A stretch of 64,000 nucleotides of DNA from NCBI GenBank assembly GCA_020063565.1, contig JAICDB010000007.1:97642-161641 (forward strand), written 5' to 3'. This document shows, in pieces, positions 54,065 to 62,390 of the stretch. The stretch is from Clostridiales bacterium. Lineage in GTDB: Bacteria > Bacillota > DSM-16504 > Desulfitibacterales > JAICDB01. Below the pieces are notes generated by a model. It saw only the letters and a program-made list of their open reading frames with translations. It had not been told where the DNA came from and searched no databases. The translations under genes were made by a program, and so were the position numbers. Every line of letters begins with the position of its first letter. The stretch's first letter is position 1.

Positions 54065-54451
54065 TTATGTTCTACTGCAACTTAGTACAGTATCCCTTCG
54101 GTTTTATCCTCCAGTCTGTTACCAGTTCTCATAGGCCGAAGGTTTATCACTACTATGGGTTCATCTGCACCCAGCGCCACTTTTTCCCTCCCTTGTGTTT
54201 CCACTTGTTTGGGCTTACTCGTCGTCGCGAGATGATACTGGGCTTAAAGTTATTATTGAGCTGGTTTTAACCATAAAAAAAGGTCGGTTTTTTATTCTAC
54301 TTTGAAAACAAAGGTGTGGCAAATTAGTAATATCTAAAAAAAGAATTGATATTTTAAATTCTATAATTTATACTTTTTTATGTTTATATGATTGTGAATA
54401 TACGAGCATAAAAAATAATATATCTCCTTTAATACTCCGAGGTGCATGGAA

Positions 54452-55342
54452 ATGATTATGATTGAAGTAATGATTCCGGTTTTTCTTGTTTTTTTAATAG
54501 GTTATATAGGGCAAAAAACGCTAAAACTCCATATCAAGTCAATTTCTACAGCAGCAATATATTTAATGACACCAGCCCTTATTTTTCGTACCTTTTACAA
54601 CACGAAGTTTGATTCCACTTACCTGCAGATCTTAACTTACGGTATTCTCTTAACCTTTTTTATAATTTTACTTATTGAAGTGATCTTTCGTTTTAAAGGG
54701 TACGATTCAACACAAAAAAGTGCCCTTGTCCTGACTTCCGCTTTTATGAATAACGGCAACTTAGGTGCGCCGGTAATCCTTTTTGCCTTTGGTGAAACAG
54801 CATTTCAATATGCTGTTGTAATAATGGTTTTTCATACCGTTATTATGAGTACAGTAGGCCTTTACTATGCCGCCAAAGGGCATCTTAAAATCGAGGATGC
54901 TCTTCTTTCCGTTGTAAAGATGCCTATTATCCATACTTGTCTTCTCGGGCTTATCTGGCAAATTTTCAATTTTCCACTACCCCAAAATATTTATAAGGCT
55001 ATCGACCTTATTGCTAATGCAGCTATTCCAACTATAATGCTTGTTCTTGGAATGCAGTTGGCAGAAATCAAACTTAATGATTTACAGTGGAGGGAAGCCT
55101 TTCCAGCATTAATTATTCGTCTTATAATTTCCCCTATAATTGCTTGGTGTATAATACTTATGCTGCCGGTTTCCACCCTTTTAGGACGGGTAATGATTGT
55201 TGAGGCTGCTATGCCTTCAGCAACATTTACAGCTATGTATGCACTCCAATTTGACTGTAAACCAGATTTGGTATCTTCCACTACTTTTATCAGCACATTA
55301 TTCAGTATAGTAACACTCAGTATTCTGCTGAGCTTTATATAA
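54452..55342 (+). CDS. AEC family transporter (auxin efflux carrier-like)
   Basis: A ~296-residue membrane protein with about ten helices. Features are PVFLVFLIGYIGQK, the duplicated half-motifs SAFMNNGNLGAPVILFAFG and a C-terminal VEAAMPSATFTAMYALQFD, typical of AEC carriers such as malonate or malate permeases. Substrate unknown. CGAGGTG at 54438-54444 is 7 bases before ATG 54452 and too close to the ATG at 54446. It is on its own, downstream of the intron relic. Confidence 0.85.
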   Translation: MIMIEVMIPVFLVFLIGYIGQKTLKLHIKSISTAAIYLMTPALIFRTFYNTKFDSTYLQILTYGILLTFFIILLIEVIFRFKGYDSTQKSALVLTSAFMNNGNLGAPVILFAFGETAFQYAVVIMVFHTVIMSTVGLYYAAKGHLKIEDALLSVVKMPIIHTCLLGLIWQIFNFPLPQNIYKAIDLIANAAIPTIMLVLGMQLAEIKLNDLQWREAFPALIIRLIISPIIAWCIILMLPVSTLLGRVMIVEAAMPSATFTAMYALQFDCKPDLVSSTTFISTLFSIVTLSILLSFI

Positions 55343-55373
55343 AATGAAACTTATTCAGATGGAGTTTTAGACT

Positions 55374-55775
55374 CTATTTATCCAGAGGTTTCTGGGCACC
55401 TTCTTTTATTTTCTCAACCATTTCATCAGGCAGAGCGGGAATATAGAAGCAGGCCATTTTCATGCTTTCAGCCGAATAGTTTTTGCACTGGTGCTTTACA
55501 CCTGCTTTGGCATAAATGACGGAACAGGGTTCCAATTTTTTTACTTTTATCTTCCATTATAGCTTCTCCGTGTCCGGAAATTATCAGAATCATTTCATCA
55601 ATGGGATGGGTGTAAAATCTGTTTGTCCATTTAAAGGATAAAGTGTTGACATCAAAAAACTGAAATTTTCCATACCCTCATCATCTTGCGGTGTGTAAAC
55701 AAGTTGCAGATTTCTCTTGTCCGGCTCCGGTACAGTTTTACAAAGCAATTTCAAAAGTTTTTTTATAAAATCCAT
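55374..55775 (-). pseudogene. cupin-domain protein with two frameshifts
   Basis: Three reading-frame segments in order read MDFIKKLLKLLCKTVPEPDK, then YTHPIDEMILIISGHGEAIM, then SVIYAKAGVKHQCKNYSAES and MACFYIPALPDEMVEKIKEG. Joined, they make a ~130-residue cupin with HPxDE metal ligands and the later HQC motif. The second shift lies at an A-rich run (aaaagtaaaaaaatt), so sequencing error is possible, but the first is not in a homopolymer. Annotated as a pseudogene. Confidence 0.65.
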
Positions 55776-55811
55776 AATAATTTCCCCTTCCTTTAATTTA
55801 TTTTATTAAAT

Positions 55812-55955
55812 GTTTTAAAGAAAAAAGGCGATCCAATTGCCGAAACAGCTGCCAGACAGCTCCTGGATAACGCCCTGATAGACGCCGATCTTTTATATGA
55901 TCACAGGAATATGGTCAACAGAATGTATGAAATACTTGACCGTGCCCTTGAGTAA
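55812..55955 (+). pseudogene. C-terminal gene fragment of unknown origin
   Basis: Plus-strand frame reads KKKGDPIAETAARQLLDNAL, then IDADLLYDHRNMVNRMYEIL and DRALE before a stop at 55953. It is coding-like (helical, balanced residues) but no start codon or ribosome site is seen and the upstream is AT-rich. It is followed directly by a 36-bp palindrome. Likely the tail of a lost gene; no family named. Confidence 0.4.
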
Positions 55956-55989
55956 TATAAAATCCACCCTGCAGGGTGGATTTTATATT
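55954..55989. terminator. 36-bp perfect palindromic terminator
   Basis: aatataaaatccaccctg is immediately followed by its complement cagggtggattttatatt; A- and T-rich flanks on both sides. It ends the remnant gene at 55955 and could serve both strands. Confidence 0.75.
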
Positions 55990-56101
55990 AGGAGTTGGGA
56001 TAATATTAAATAAATCTTAACATGTTCTTAATATCCATCTTACCTTCGGGGGGTATGATTATATTTACCATAATTATCTAATACCGGCGGAGGTTACCTT
56101 A

Positions 56102-58348
56102 ATGTGGAAAAAAACATTATATAAACTCAACCCTCTTCAGGCCAGAATCTCCGATTTGCTCAATGAAGGGCAAAAAATTGGACTGATTTATATTGATATT
56201 GTAGACTTCACAAAAATAGAAGAACTTTATGGAAGCAGCACCTGTCAGCTTATACTAAAAATACTATCCTCTTCTATAGAAATACGGAGTAAAGAAGTGT
56301 TAAGCTCATCTCTCTTAAACATTGAAAAGCTGGGCGGAGATGATTTCGCTCTTTATATGCACATCCCTGTCACCTGGAATATTCCTCATGATTTGGCCCA
56401 AAAGTGCAAGTTACTACGAAAGCGCTTACAAACAGATATCAATAAGGAAATTAAAAACAGCGTTTTACCTCAACCCGTCCAATTACATGTAGGATTTTCA
56501 TTAATAACCCCCGAAAATGATCGCAGCCTGCCAAGTAAATTATATACCGCATTGAAGGAGGCTGTTACCTTTGCCAAAAAGCATACTGACCTGGACTTTT
56601 ACGAGCACCTGGTAGAATTTAAGCAAATCCTCTACGAAAAAAAATTAAGAACTGTCTACCAGCCGATAGTGTGCTTAAAAAATGGTAAGGTTTTTGCCCT
56701 GGAGGCTTTAACCCGAGGTCCAAATGGCTCTTATTTCAAATCGCCCCTAAGACTGTTCGATTTTGCCAAAAGAGCGGGGTTGCTCTACACACTGGAAAAA
56801 GTTGCTCGAGAAACGGCCATTTCTTCATTGCCTTCCATACCGGAAGGGACAAAGCTGTTTTTAAATATTGATCCCCAGGTTTTTAACGATCCAACTTTCA
56901 GCAGGGGATACACACGAAAATTATTGGAAAATAAGGGAATTAGTCCCTGGAATGTTGTATTCGAAGTAACTGAAAGAAATGCAATCGAAGATTTTGCAGC
57001 CTTTGAAGCAACCGTACGACATTACCGGCAGCAGGGGTTTAATGTTGCTGTTGACGACGCGGGTTCGGGCTATTCCAGCCTCCAATCCATTACCGAACTT
57101 CAGCCGGAATTTATCAAACTTGATATTTCTCTAATAAAGAACATTCAGCAAAGTAAGGTCAAACGAACGGTTGTGGAAACCATGTTATCCCTAGCATACA
57201 AATTAGGCGCCAAGATAATCGCCGAAGGTATTGAGACCAAGGATGAATTGGAGACATTATTACAACTTGGAGTGGAAATTGGTCAGGGTTATTTTTTGGC
57301 ACGCCCGAACTTTCCTCCCCCTGCAGTATCAGATGAAGCAATTTTCCTTTGCAGAGAAGAAAGTTCTAAACAACTAAACAAAAAAGCCCGTTTTACTCTC
57401 GGAGAAATAACTAAAAGAAATATTACCCTGGTACCTACCGACACGGCTGAAACAGCTTCCCAATATTTTGATGAACATCCGGAAGCAAACTGCTTGGTCA
57501 TCCTGGAAAATAAAAGGCCATTAGGCCTGGTTATGAGGGACAAGCTCTATCACAAGCTTGCTACCCAGTACGGTATTCCCCTATACTGGAAAAAGACAAT
57601 CACAAACATCATGGATGCAAACCCCTTGATACTTCCGGCAAATACACCAATTGAAGAAGCGGCCCAGTTAGCCATGACCAGACAAAACCACAAACTTTAT
57701 GATGAAATAATAGTTACTGAAGACGATAATTATCTCGGAAATGTTTCAATACAACATTTACTGGAGGCAATGACCTATCTTCAACTGGAATTGGCCCGTT
57801 TTGCCAATCCCCTGACGGAGCTTCCCGGTAACCAGCGCATTCAAAAAGAAATTAATGACCGTATCCAAAATGGCAAAATCTTTGCTTTAATATATTGCGA
57901 CCTCGATAATTTTAAAGCTTACAACGATTTTTATGGTTTTGAAATGGGAGATCAGGCAATTCTTCTGGTAAAGGAAGTGCTTCTAACAGCTTTAAATAAC
58001 TTTCTTTCTCAGGAAAACTTCCTGGGACATGTGGGCGGAGATGATTTCATAATTCTCACAGGCATAGAAAATTACGAAAGGTTGTGCCAATTTATAATTA
58101 GCGAGTGGGATAGACGCGTTCCTGAATTGTATGATCGAAAAACAAGGGAAAACGGTTATATTCTCTCCCGCGATCGCCGGGGAAATCAGTTTAAATTTCC
58201 GTTAATGACAATTTCGCTGGCAGTAGTCACTAATAAGTACAGGAAGTTTGATAACCACCTAGAAATGTCCAAAGTAGTTGCAGATGTTAAAAAGGTTGCT
58301 AAAAAGTCACTTAAAAGCTGCTTTTTTGTGGACCAAAGAAAGTCTTAG
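56102..58348 (+). CDS. GGDEF-EAL-CBS-GGDEF c-di-GMP turnover protein
   Basis: A 748-residue soluble protein. Residues ~20-170 are a GGDEF domain (IDIVDFTKIEELYG, GGDDF at ~78); ~180-420 an EAL phosphodiesterase with LEALTRGP, LNIDPQ, EVTERN, VDDAGSGYSSL, IKLDISLI and IIAEGIET, all catalytic residues in place; ~430-560 a CBS pair (IMDANPLILPANTPIEEAAQ); ~590-740 a second GGDEF (DLDNFKAYNDFYGFE, GGDDF at ~645). No membrane helix. The EAL should be active. The GGDDF sites change the fourth residue of GGDEF and may be weak, or bind GTP as a regulatory site. CBS domains suggest adenine-nucleotide control. GGAGG precedes ATG 56102. Confidence 0.9.
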   Translation: MWKKTLYKLNPLQARISDLLNEGQKIGLIYIDIVDFTKIEELYGSSTCQLILKILSSSIEIRSKEVLSSSLLNIEKLGGDDFALYMHIPVTWNIPHDLAQKCKLLRKRLQTDINKEIKNSVLPQPVQLHVGFSLITPENDRSLPSKLYTALKEAVTFAKKHTDLDFYEHLVEFKQILYEKKLRTVYQPIVCLKNGKVFALEALTRGPNGSYFKSPLRLFDFAKRAGLLYTLEKVARETAISSLPSIPEGTKLFLNIDPQVFNDPTFSRGYTRKLLENKGISPWNVVFEVTERNAIEDFAAFEATVRHYRQQGFNVAVDDAGSGYSSLQSITELQPEFIKLDISLIKNIQQSKVKRTVVETMLSLAYKLGAKIIAEGIETKDELETLLQLGVEIGQGYFLARPNFPPPAVSDEAIFLCREESSKQLNKKARFTLGEITKRNITLVPTDTAETASQYFDEHPEANCLVILENKRPLGLVMRDKLYHKLATQYGIPLYWKKTITNIMDANPLILPANTPIEEAAQLAMTRQNHKLYDEIIVTEDDNYLGNVSIQHLLEAMTYLQLELARFANPLTELPGNQRIQKEINDRIQNGKIFALIYCDLDNFKAYNDFYGFEMGDQAILLVKEVLLTALNNFLSQENFLGHVGGDDFIILTGIENYERLCQFIISEWDRRVPELYDRKTRENGYILSRDRRGNQFKFPLMTISLAVVTNKYRKFDNHLEMSKVVADVKKVAKKSLKSCFFVDQRKS

Positions 58349-58365
58349 AGTTTGGTAAGTGAAAA

Positions 58366-58386
58366 AAAGAGCCGCACCGGCTCTTT
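58366..58386. terminator. bidirectional terminator between convergent genes
   Basis: aaagagccg (58366-58374) pairs with cggctcttt (58378-58386) around CAC; A and T runs on the two sides. Ends the GGDEF-EAL gene and overlaps the stop of the aldo/keto reductase. Confidence 0.8.
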
Positions 58387-59524
58387 AAGTCTTTTCGAAG
58401 CTTTCAGCAACCTCTTTTAGCATTTCCGGAATCGCAATATTCTGGGGGCAGGCCTTTTCACACTTTCCGCATCCAATACACTTTGAAGCCCTTTCGTCTT
58501 CATCTAATAAATTATGATACCTCTTCCTGAAAGCTGTTATATCCTCAAACATAGTAGCATTATTTAAAGATTCGAAACAAGCGGGGATGTTCACTCCTTC
58601 GGGACAGGGCAAACAATACCGGCAATCCGTACAATTTACCTTTATTTTACTCTTATATATTTTTTTGACTTCATCAATTAACTTTTTTTCCTGTTCCGCC
58701 AGGGAATTAGGATATCCCCGGCCGGCGATTTCAATATTCTCCCTGACCTGCTCCATATTTGACATACCGCTCAGGACGACATCTATTTCGGAATGATCCC
58801 ATAAGAACCGCAAAGCCCACTCGGCAGGACTTCTTTTAATAGAGGCTTTATTCCAGACAGCCTGAATATCTTCGGGAATTCCGGCAGCCAATCTGCCTCC
58901 CCGCAGCGGTTCCATGATAATAATCCCTAACCCTCGCTTGGCGGCATACTCCAGCCCCTTACGCCCTGCCTGAAAGTCTTCATCCAGGTAGTTATACTGA
59001 ATTTGGCATACTGCCCAATCATATGCATCAACAATTTCTTTAAACAAGTCAACTTTATCATGAAAGGAAAAACCTGCGTATTTGATCCTTCCGTCCGCAA
59101 TAGCCGAATCAAGAAATTCAAATACCCCGAGCTCTTTCAAATTTTCCCAGCGCTTTTGGTTAAATGCATGAATTAGGTAAAAATCTATCCGGTCTGTTTG
59201 GAGCCTTTTAAGCTGTTCATTTAAATAGTAGTCCATATCTTGCCTTATTTTAATTTCCCAGCTGGGTAGTTTGGTAGCTAAATAAACCTTTTCCCGGTAT
59301 CCGTCCTGTAGGGCTTTTGCCAAAAAGGGCTCGCTCATTTTTTCATGATATGGATAAGCTGTATCCAAATAATTTACCCCGTTATCTATCGCGTATCTCA
59401 ACATTTTAGTTGCCCTTTCTTCATCAATCCGGTCATCTTGACCATCAATGGTAGGAAAACGCATGCACCCAAAACCTAATACGGAAACTTTTTCATTGGT
59501 TTTGCCCAATTTTCTATATAGCAT
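58385..59524 (-). CDS. aldo/keto reductase with C-terminal ferredoxin-like 4Fe-4S domain
   Basis: A 379-residue protein. The AKR barrel (~1-270) starts RKLGKTNEKVSVLGFGCMR, with NYLDTAYPYHEK (catalytic Asp and Tyr), the lysine in YLATKLPSW and DFYLIHAFNQKRW. The C-terminal part (~280-379) has two cysteine clusters, CTDCRYCLPCPEGV and ASKCIGCGKCEKACP, the latter a typical [4Fe-4S] motif. Such AKR-ferredoxin fusions are common in anaerobes; their substrate is unknown. The start is ATG 59524 after GGGGGAG. Confidence 0.88.
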   Translation of the reverse strand: MLYRKLGKTNEKVSVLGFGCMRFPTIDGQDDRIDEERATKMLRYAIDNGVNYLDTAYPYHEKMSEPFLAKALQDGYREKVYLATKLPSWEIKIRQDMDYYLNEQLKRLQTDRIDFYLIHAFNQKRWENLKELGVFEFLDSAIADGRIKYAGFSFHDKVDLFKEIVDAYDWAVCQIQYNYLDEDFQAGRKGLEYAAKRGLGIIIMEPLRGGRLAAGIPEDIQAVWNKASIKRSPAEWALRFLWDHSEIDVVLSGMSNMEQVRENIEIAGRGYPNSLAEQEKKLIDEVKKIYKSKIKVNCTDCRYCLPCPEGVNIPACFESLNNATMFEDITAFRKRYHNLLDEDERASKCIGCGKCEKACPQNIAIPEMLKEVAESFEKT

Positions 59525-59717
59525 TATATCTCCCCCATTTTTCCATAAAGTGAAACTTCATTCGGTTACATCTTTACAGCAGCAGATAGGTACCGGCGAT
59601 TTCTAATTAATGGATTTTCTTGTGCTTTATTCCTGCCCAGCTTTTTTGCTAATTTAAATCAAGTTAAATCATATAAATTATTTTTTGTTATTAACTCCAT
59701 GTCCGATAAGTCTTCTC

Positions 59718-59897
59718 TCATGAATTTAATTCTTTAAATATTTCAGATATATCTCTAGCCATTTTATTTTGTTCAGATTGAATTTCATCCACCTTTTTTT
59801 CCAGTCTTTCCTGACTTTTAGTTAATCCATCCACTTTTTCTGACAATTCATTAAGTTTATTTAATATATTAAGCCTATTTTCTTCCAAACTCTCCAC
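59718..59897 (-). CDS. small coiled-coil protein, 59 aa
   Basis: Minus-strand frame from GTG 59897 to TGA 59718 codes ESLEENRLNILNKLNELSEK, then VDGLTKSQERLEKKVDEI and QSEQNKMARDISEIFKEL, a regular heptad pattern expected to form a coiled coil. Similar short Firmicute proteins are of unknown role. The ribosome site is weak (GGGGTGG overlaps the start), so confidence is limited. Between 59528 and 59717 no gene or clear signal is seen. Confidence 0.4.
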   Translation of the reverse strand: MESLEENRLNILNKLNELSEKVDGLTKSQERLEKKVDEIQSEQNKMARDISEIFKELNS

Positions 59898-59995
59898 CCC
59901 ATGGCAATATTATAAATAAATTAGAAAATACTGTAAAGAATATCTCATGAGTTACTTCTCATTAGCCGTAGCAAACATTGCATAAGACTTTACAC

Positions 59996-61159
59996 TTATG
60001 CAATGCTTCCAAAAATTAGGCCTGTAATTGTTGCCATTACTACCACAAGAGATACATAGGTTAGAGTTTTTTTAGTACCCATAATACTTCTAATAACAAG
60101 CATATTGGGCAAACTCAAGGCGGGCCCGGCTAATAAAAGTGCCAAAGCAGGTCCTTTTCCCATACCGGCACCTAGCAATCCTTGTAAAATAGGTACTTCC
60201 GTAAGTGTTGCAAAATACATTAACGCTCCAACTACCGAGCCTATTAAGTTAGCTGTAAGCGAGTTTCCTCCTACAAGTGCGGAAATCCATTCCGAAGGAA
60301 TAATCCCGGCATCAGTACCCGGCCTTCCCATCAAAAAGCCGGCTACTAGAACCCCTCCAAATAACAGGGGCAATATTTTTTTAGCAAAATCCCAGGATGA
60401 ATCAACCCATTCCTTAGCTTCATCCTTTGTAAACCAACGCAAAAGCATATAAGTCAAAAGCGCCAGCAAAACAAAAGTAATCGGCCAGTGAATTTGATAG
60501 ACGGCATACCAAAAACCTTCATTTGATTGCGGTTTTGCCCAGGCAGCAAATATCAAGATAAATACCAGGTTTGCAAAATAGACAAGGTTCTGCCAGCCCG
60601 TTCTTCTTTCCTCCGTTTCACCTGTTCCAAATTCCGCATCACCTGCAGCATCTTCCTTACCGTAAATCAAGGACATAATGATCCCAATTATCACAGCAAA
60701 AAACACAGCTCCTACTGCCCGCGCAAGACCAAATTGCCAGCCCAGTACCCGTGCGGTCAGGATAATTGCCAGAACATTAATGGCAGGACCGGAATAGAGA
60801 AAAGCAACCGCCGGACCTATTCCCGCACCCCTGGTATAAAGTCCTGCAAAAAGGGGAAGCACCGTACAGGAACATACGGCTAATACTGCACCGGATACGG
60901 AAGCTATTGAATATGATACCCATTTTTTTGCTTTACTCCCGAAGTATTTAAGAACCTGATCTTGTGAAACAAAAATCGCTATTGCCCCGGCAATAAAGAA
61001 TGCAGGTACCAAACAGAAAAGAACGTGTTCCCTGGCGTATTCCCCCAGCATCTTAAAAGATTCCAGAATTGCTGCTTCTACCCGCGAGTTATTAAATGGA
61101 ACAAGATAAGCAGTTAGAAAAACTCCAAGATATAGTAAAAACTTTTTCCATTCTTTCAT
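59996..61159 (-). CDS. ArsP/DUF318-type permease (organoarsenical or metal efflux)
   Basis: Membrane permease of 387 residues with about 10 helices, in the PF03773 permease family that includes ArsP (methylarsenite/roxarsone efflux). Repeated features are FFIAGAIAIFVSQDQVLKYFG, the cysteine motif VCSCTVLPLFAGLYTRGAG with YSGPAINVLAIIL, and in the second half ATLTEVPILQGLLGAGMGKG. GGGGGATAAG precedes ATG 61159. It lies downstream of the small thioredoxin-like gene and shares an ATATAA-N8-TTATAT element with it. Confidence 0.82.
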   Translation of the reverse strand: MKEWKKFLLYLGVFLTAYLVPFNNSRVEAAILESFKMLGEYAREHVLFCLVPAFFIAGAIAIFVSQDQVLKYFGSKAKKWVSYSIASVSGAVLAVCSCTVLPLFAGLYTRGAGIGPAVAFLYSGPAINVLAIILTARVLGWQFGLARAVGAVFFAVIIGIIMSLIYGKEDAAGDAEFGTGETEERRTGWQNLVYFANLVFILIFAAWAKPQSNEGFWYAVYQIHWPITFVLLALLTYMLLRWFTKDEAKEWVDSSWDFAKKILPLLFGGVLVAGFLMGRPGTDAGIIPSEWISALVGGNSLTANLIGSVVGALMYFATLTEVPILQGLLGAGMGKGPALALLLAGPALSLPNMLVIRSIMGTKKTLTYVSLVVVMATITGLIFGSIA

Positions 61160-61177
61160 TCTTATCCCCCTCCATCA

Positions 61178-61202
61178 TCCATATAATTATTTTCTTATAT
61201 AG
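61178..61202. promoter_or_regulatory. ATATAA-N8-TTATAT palindrome ahead of the ArsP-like gene
   Basis: ATATAA (61181-61186) and TTATAT (61195-61200) with 8 bases between. The same arrangement occurs at 61511-61530. Candidate ArsR-type operator. Confidence 0.4.
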
Positions 61203-61250
61203 TTTTCTTTTAAAAACACCCGTCGAGGGTGCTTTATAAAGTATTTAACG

Positions 61251-61496
61251 TTACTTGACCATTGCAGTAGTAATTATTTTACTTATTTCCGCCTTAGAAG
61301 GCAGTTTGCCCGAAAGCTTGACCTCACCGTCAATCATCAACCCGGGTGTCATCATCACTCCAGCTTTGGCAATTTCCTTGATATCGGTTACCTTTTCAAT
61401 TTTAGCATCAATACCCATTTCCTGAGTAACTTCCCTGACCAATTCCTCTAGCTTTTTACATTTTGCACAACCGGTTCCTAAAATTTTAATTTCCAT
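61251..61496 (-). CDS. small thioredoxin-family redox protein (MTH895/TM0996 type)
   Basis: An 81-residue thioredoxin-fold protein with active site GTGCAKCKKLEEL (Cys-Ala-Lys-Cys) near residue 10 and a MMTPGLMIDGEVKLSGKLP cis-Pro segment. This family often accompanies PF03773 permeases and may reduce or hand over a metalloid. GGAGTG lies 6 bases before ATG 61496; the GTG at 61505 is part of the site. Probably co-expressed with the ArsP-like permease (~90-base gap). Confidence 0.85.
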   Translation of the reverse strand: MEIKILGTGCAKCKKLEELVREVTQEMGIDAKIEKVTDIKEIAKAGVMMTPGLMIDGEVKLSGKLPSKAEISKIITTAMVK

Positions 61497-61508
61497 GGAA
61501 TTCACTCC

Positions 61509-61532
61509 TTATATAAATATATTCTTATATAA
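61509..61532. promoter_or_regulatory. TTATATAA-N8-TTATATAA palindrome ahead of the thioredoxin gene
   Basis: Two copies of the palindrome TTATATAA, 61509-61516 and 61525-61532, immediately upstream of the ribosome site of the thioredoxin-like gene. Same core (ATATAA-N8-TTATAT) as at 61181-61200. Candidate ArsR-family operator. Confidence 0.45.
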
Positions 61533-61618
61533 TTATTGTAAAGGTATTTTCTTTCAAAAATCAAGCAAAATGCCTAAAAAAATACTTATATATTATATAA
61601 TTAAATTGCATTCCTCCA

Positions 61619-61858
61619 CAAGTACAAACCAAGAATCATATCTTAATAGATAATGCCCTTAAATATAACAAGGAAGGAGGAAGAGTGGACCTGGAAATAA
61701 GCGAGCAGGATAACCCAGTCTGTATACATGTAACCGATACCGGTAAAGGGATCCCTGAAGAGGATCTGCCCTATATCTGGGAAAGATTTTACAAGGTAGA
61801 AAAGGCCCGAACCCGCTGGAAGGATGCCGGGGCAGGTATCGGGTTATCTAATATCTGA
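61619..61858 (+). pseudogene. sensor histidine kinase, ATPase-domain fragment
   Basis: The plus frame ending at TGA 61858 reads HILIDNALKYNKEGGRV (N box), DTGKGIPEEDLPYIWERFYK (G1 and F boxes) and AGAGIGLSNI (G2 box), the C-terminal HATPase_c of a two-component kinase. It lacks any start, the dimerisation/His domain and the end after G2. It lies between the thioredoxin and permease genes on the opposite strand. Plainly a relic. Confidence 0.8.
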
Positions 61859-61867
61859 TCGGAGGCG

Positions 61868-62389
61868 TTATTTCCCTTCTGCAATTTCATAGTTTCTTTT
61901 TGTGAGATAATTTCCTAATAAAATAGAACTAATAATAACCAGTGGCAGTGATACTAAGAACCTGATTATTGTAAATTTAATGCCGATAAATGATGCTTCA
62001 AAAATTGTCATGGGGATTCTGCAAATACCCGAAGCACTGATATATGTAAAAATTATACTGAGCTTTGCACCCTTATTGTAAAGCGAGTAGGCAACAGGAA
62101 AGGAAACATAGAGTCCGCCGACCGAAGTACCTGCAAGCAATATGCCCCATAAATAACCCCTGATACCCGATTCATCACCAAAATGCTTTTCTACCGTTTC
62201 TCTTTTAACCCATACTTCAAACAATCCTATTAAAATGAAAGCACAGGGCAGTATTTTTAACATATCTAATAAAAAATCAAGAAAATTATTGCCTATTTCT
62301 TTGCCAGGGTTAAAGTTTAAAATAAAGGAAAAAATTATGAAAAGAAAGTAAGCAGTAAAAACTATTATTTTTAAATTCTTTTTGTTCAT
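61868..62389 (-). CDS. permease half-protein, PF03773-like, second subunit
   Basis: A 173-residue membrane protein with about five helices. KILPCAFILIGLFEVWVKRE followed by KHFGDESGIRGYLWGILLAG and GGLYVSFPVAYSLYNKGAK resembles half of a DUF318 permease. It starts one base after the stop of the other half (62391-62873), so two half-size subunits probably assemble into one transporter. Its regulator is the ArsR gene upstream. Confidence 0.75.
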   Translation of the reverse strand: MNKKNLKIIVFTAYFLFIIFSFILNFNPGKEIGNNFLDFLLDMLKILPCAFILIGLFEVWVKRETVEKHFGDESGIRGYLWGILLAGTSVGGLYVSFPVAYSLYNKGAKLSIIFTYISASGICRIPMTIFEASFIGIKFTIIRFLVSLPLVIISSILLGNYLTKRNYEIAEGK

Positions 62390-62390
62390 C

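Larger units (their letters stand above)
51838..54290 (-). mobile_element. degenerate group II intron, split by an IS element
   Basis: On the minus strand, the maturase remnant (54064-53540) is followed by GAGCCGTATACGAGG and CCCGTAC (to ~53504), then, beyond the inserted IS, GTACGGTTCTGTGAGAGG and a hairpin with GAAGTCGGGA/TTCCCGACTTC. Together these give a group II domain V (GAGCCG...CGTACGTACGGTTC) and domain VI, with the 3' end near 51838. The 5' limit is uncertain: 54065-54290 has no coding gene and may be intron RNA sequence. No complete reverse transcriptase remains, so it is immobile. Confidence 0.7.
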
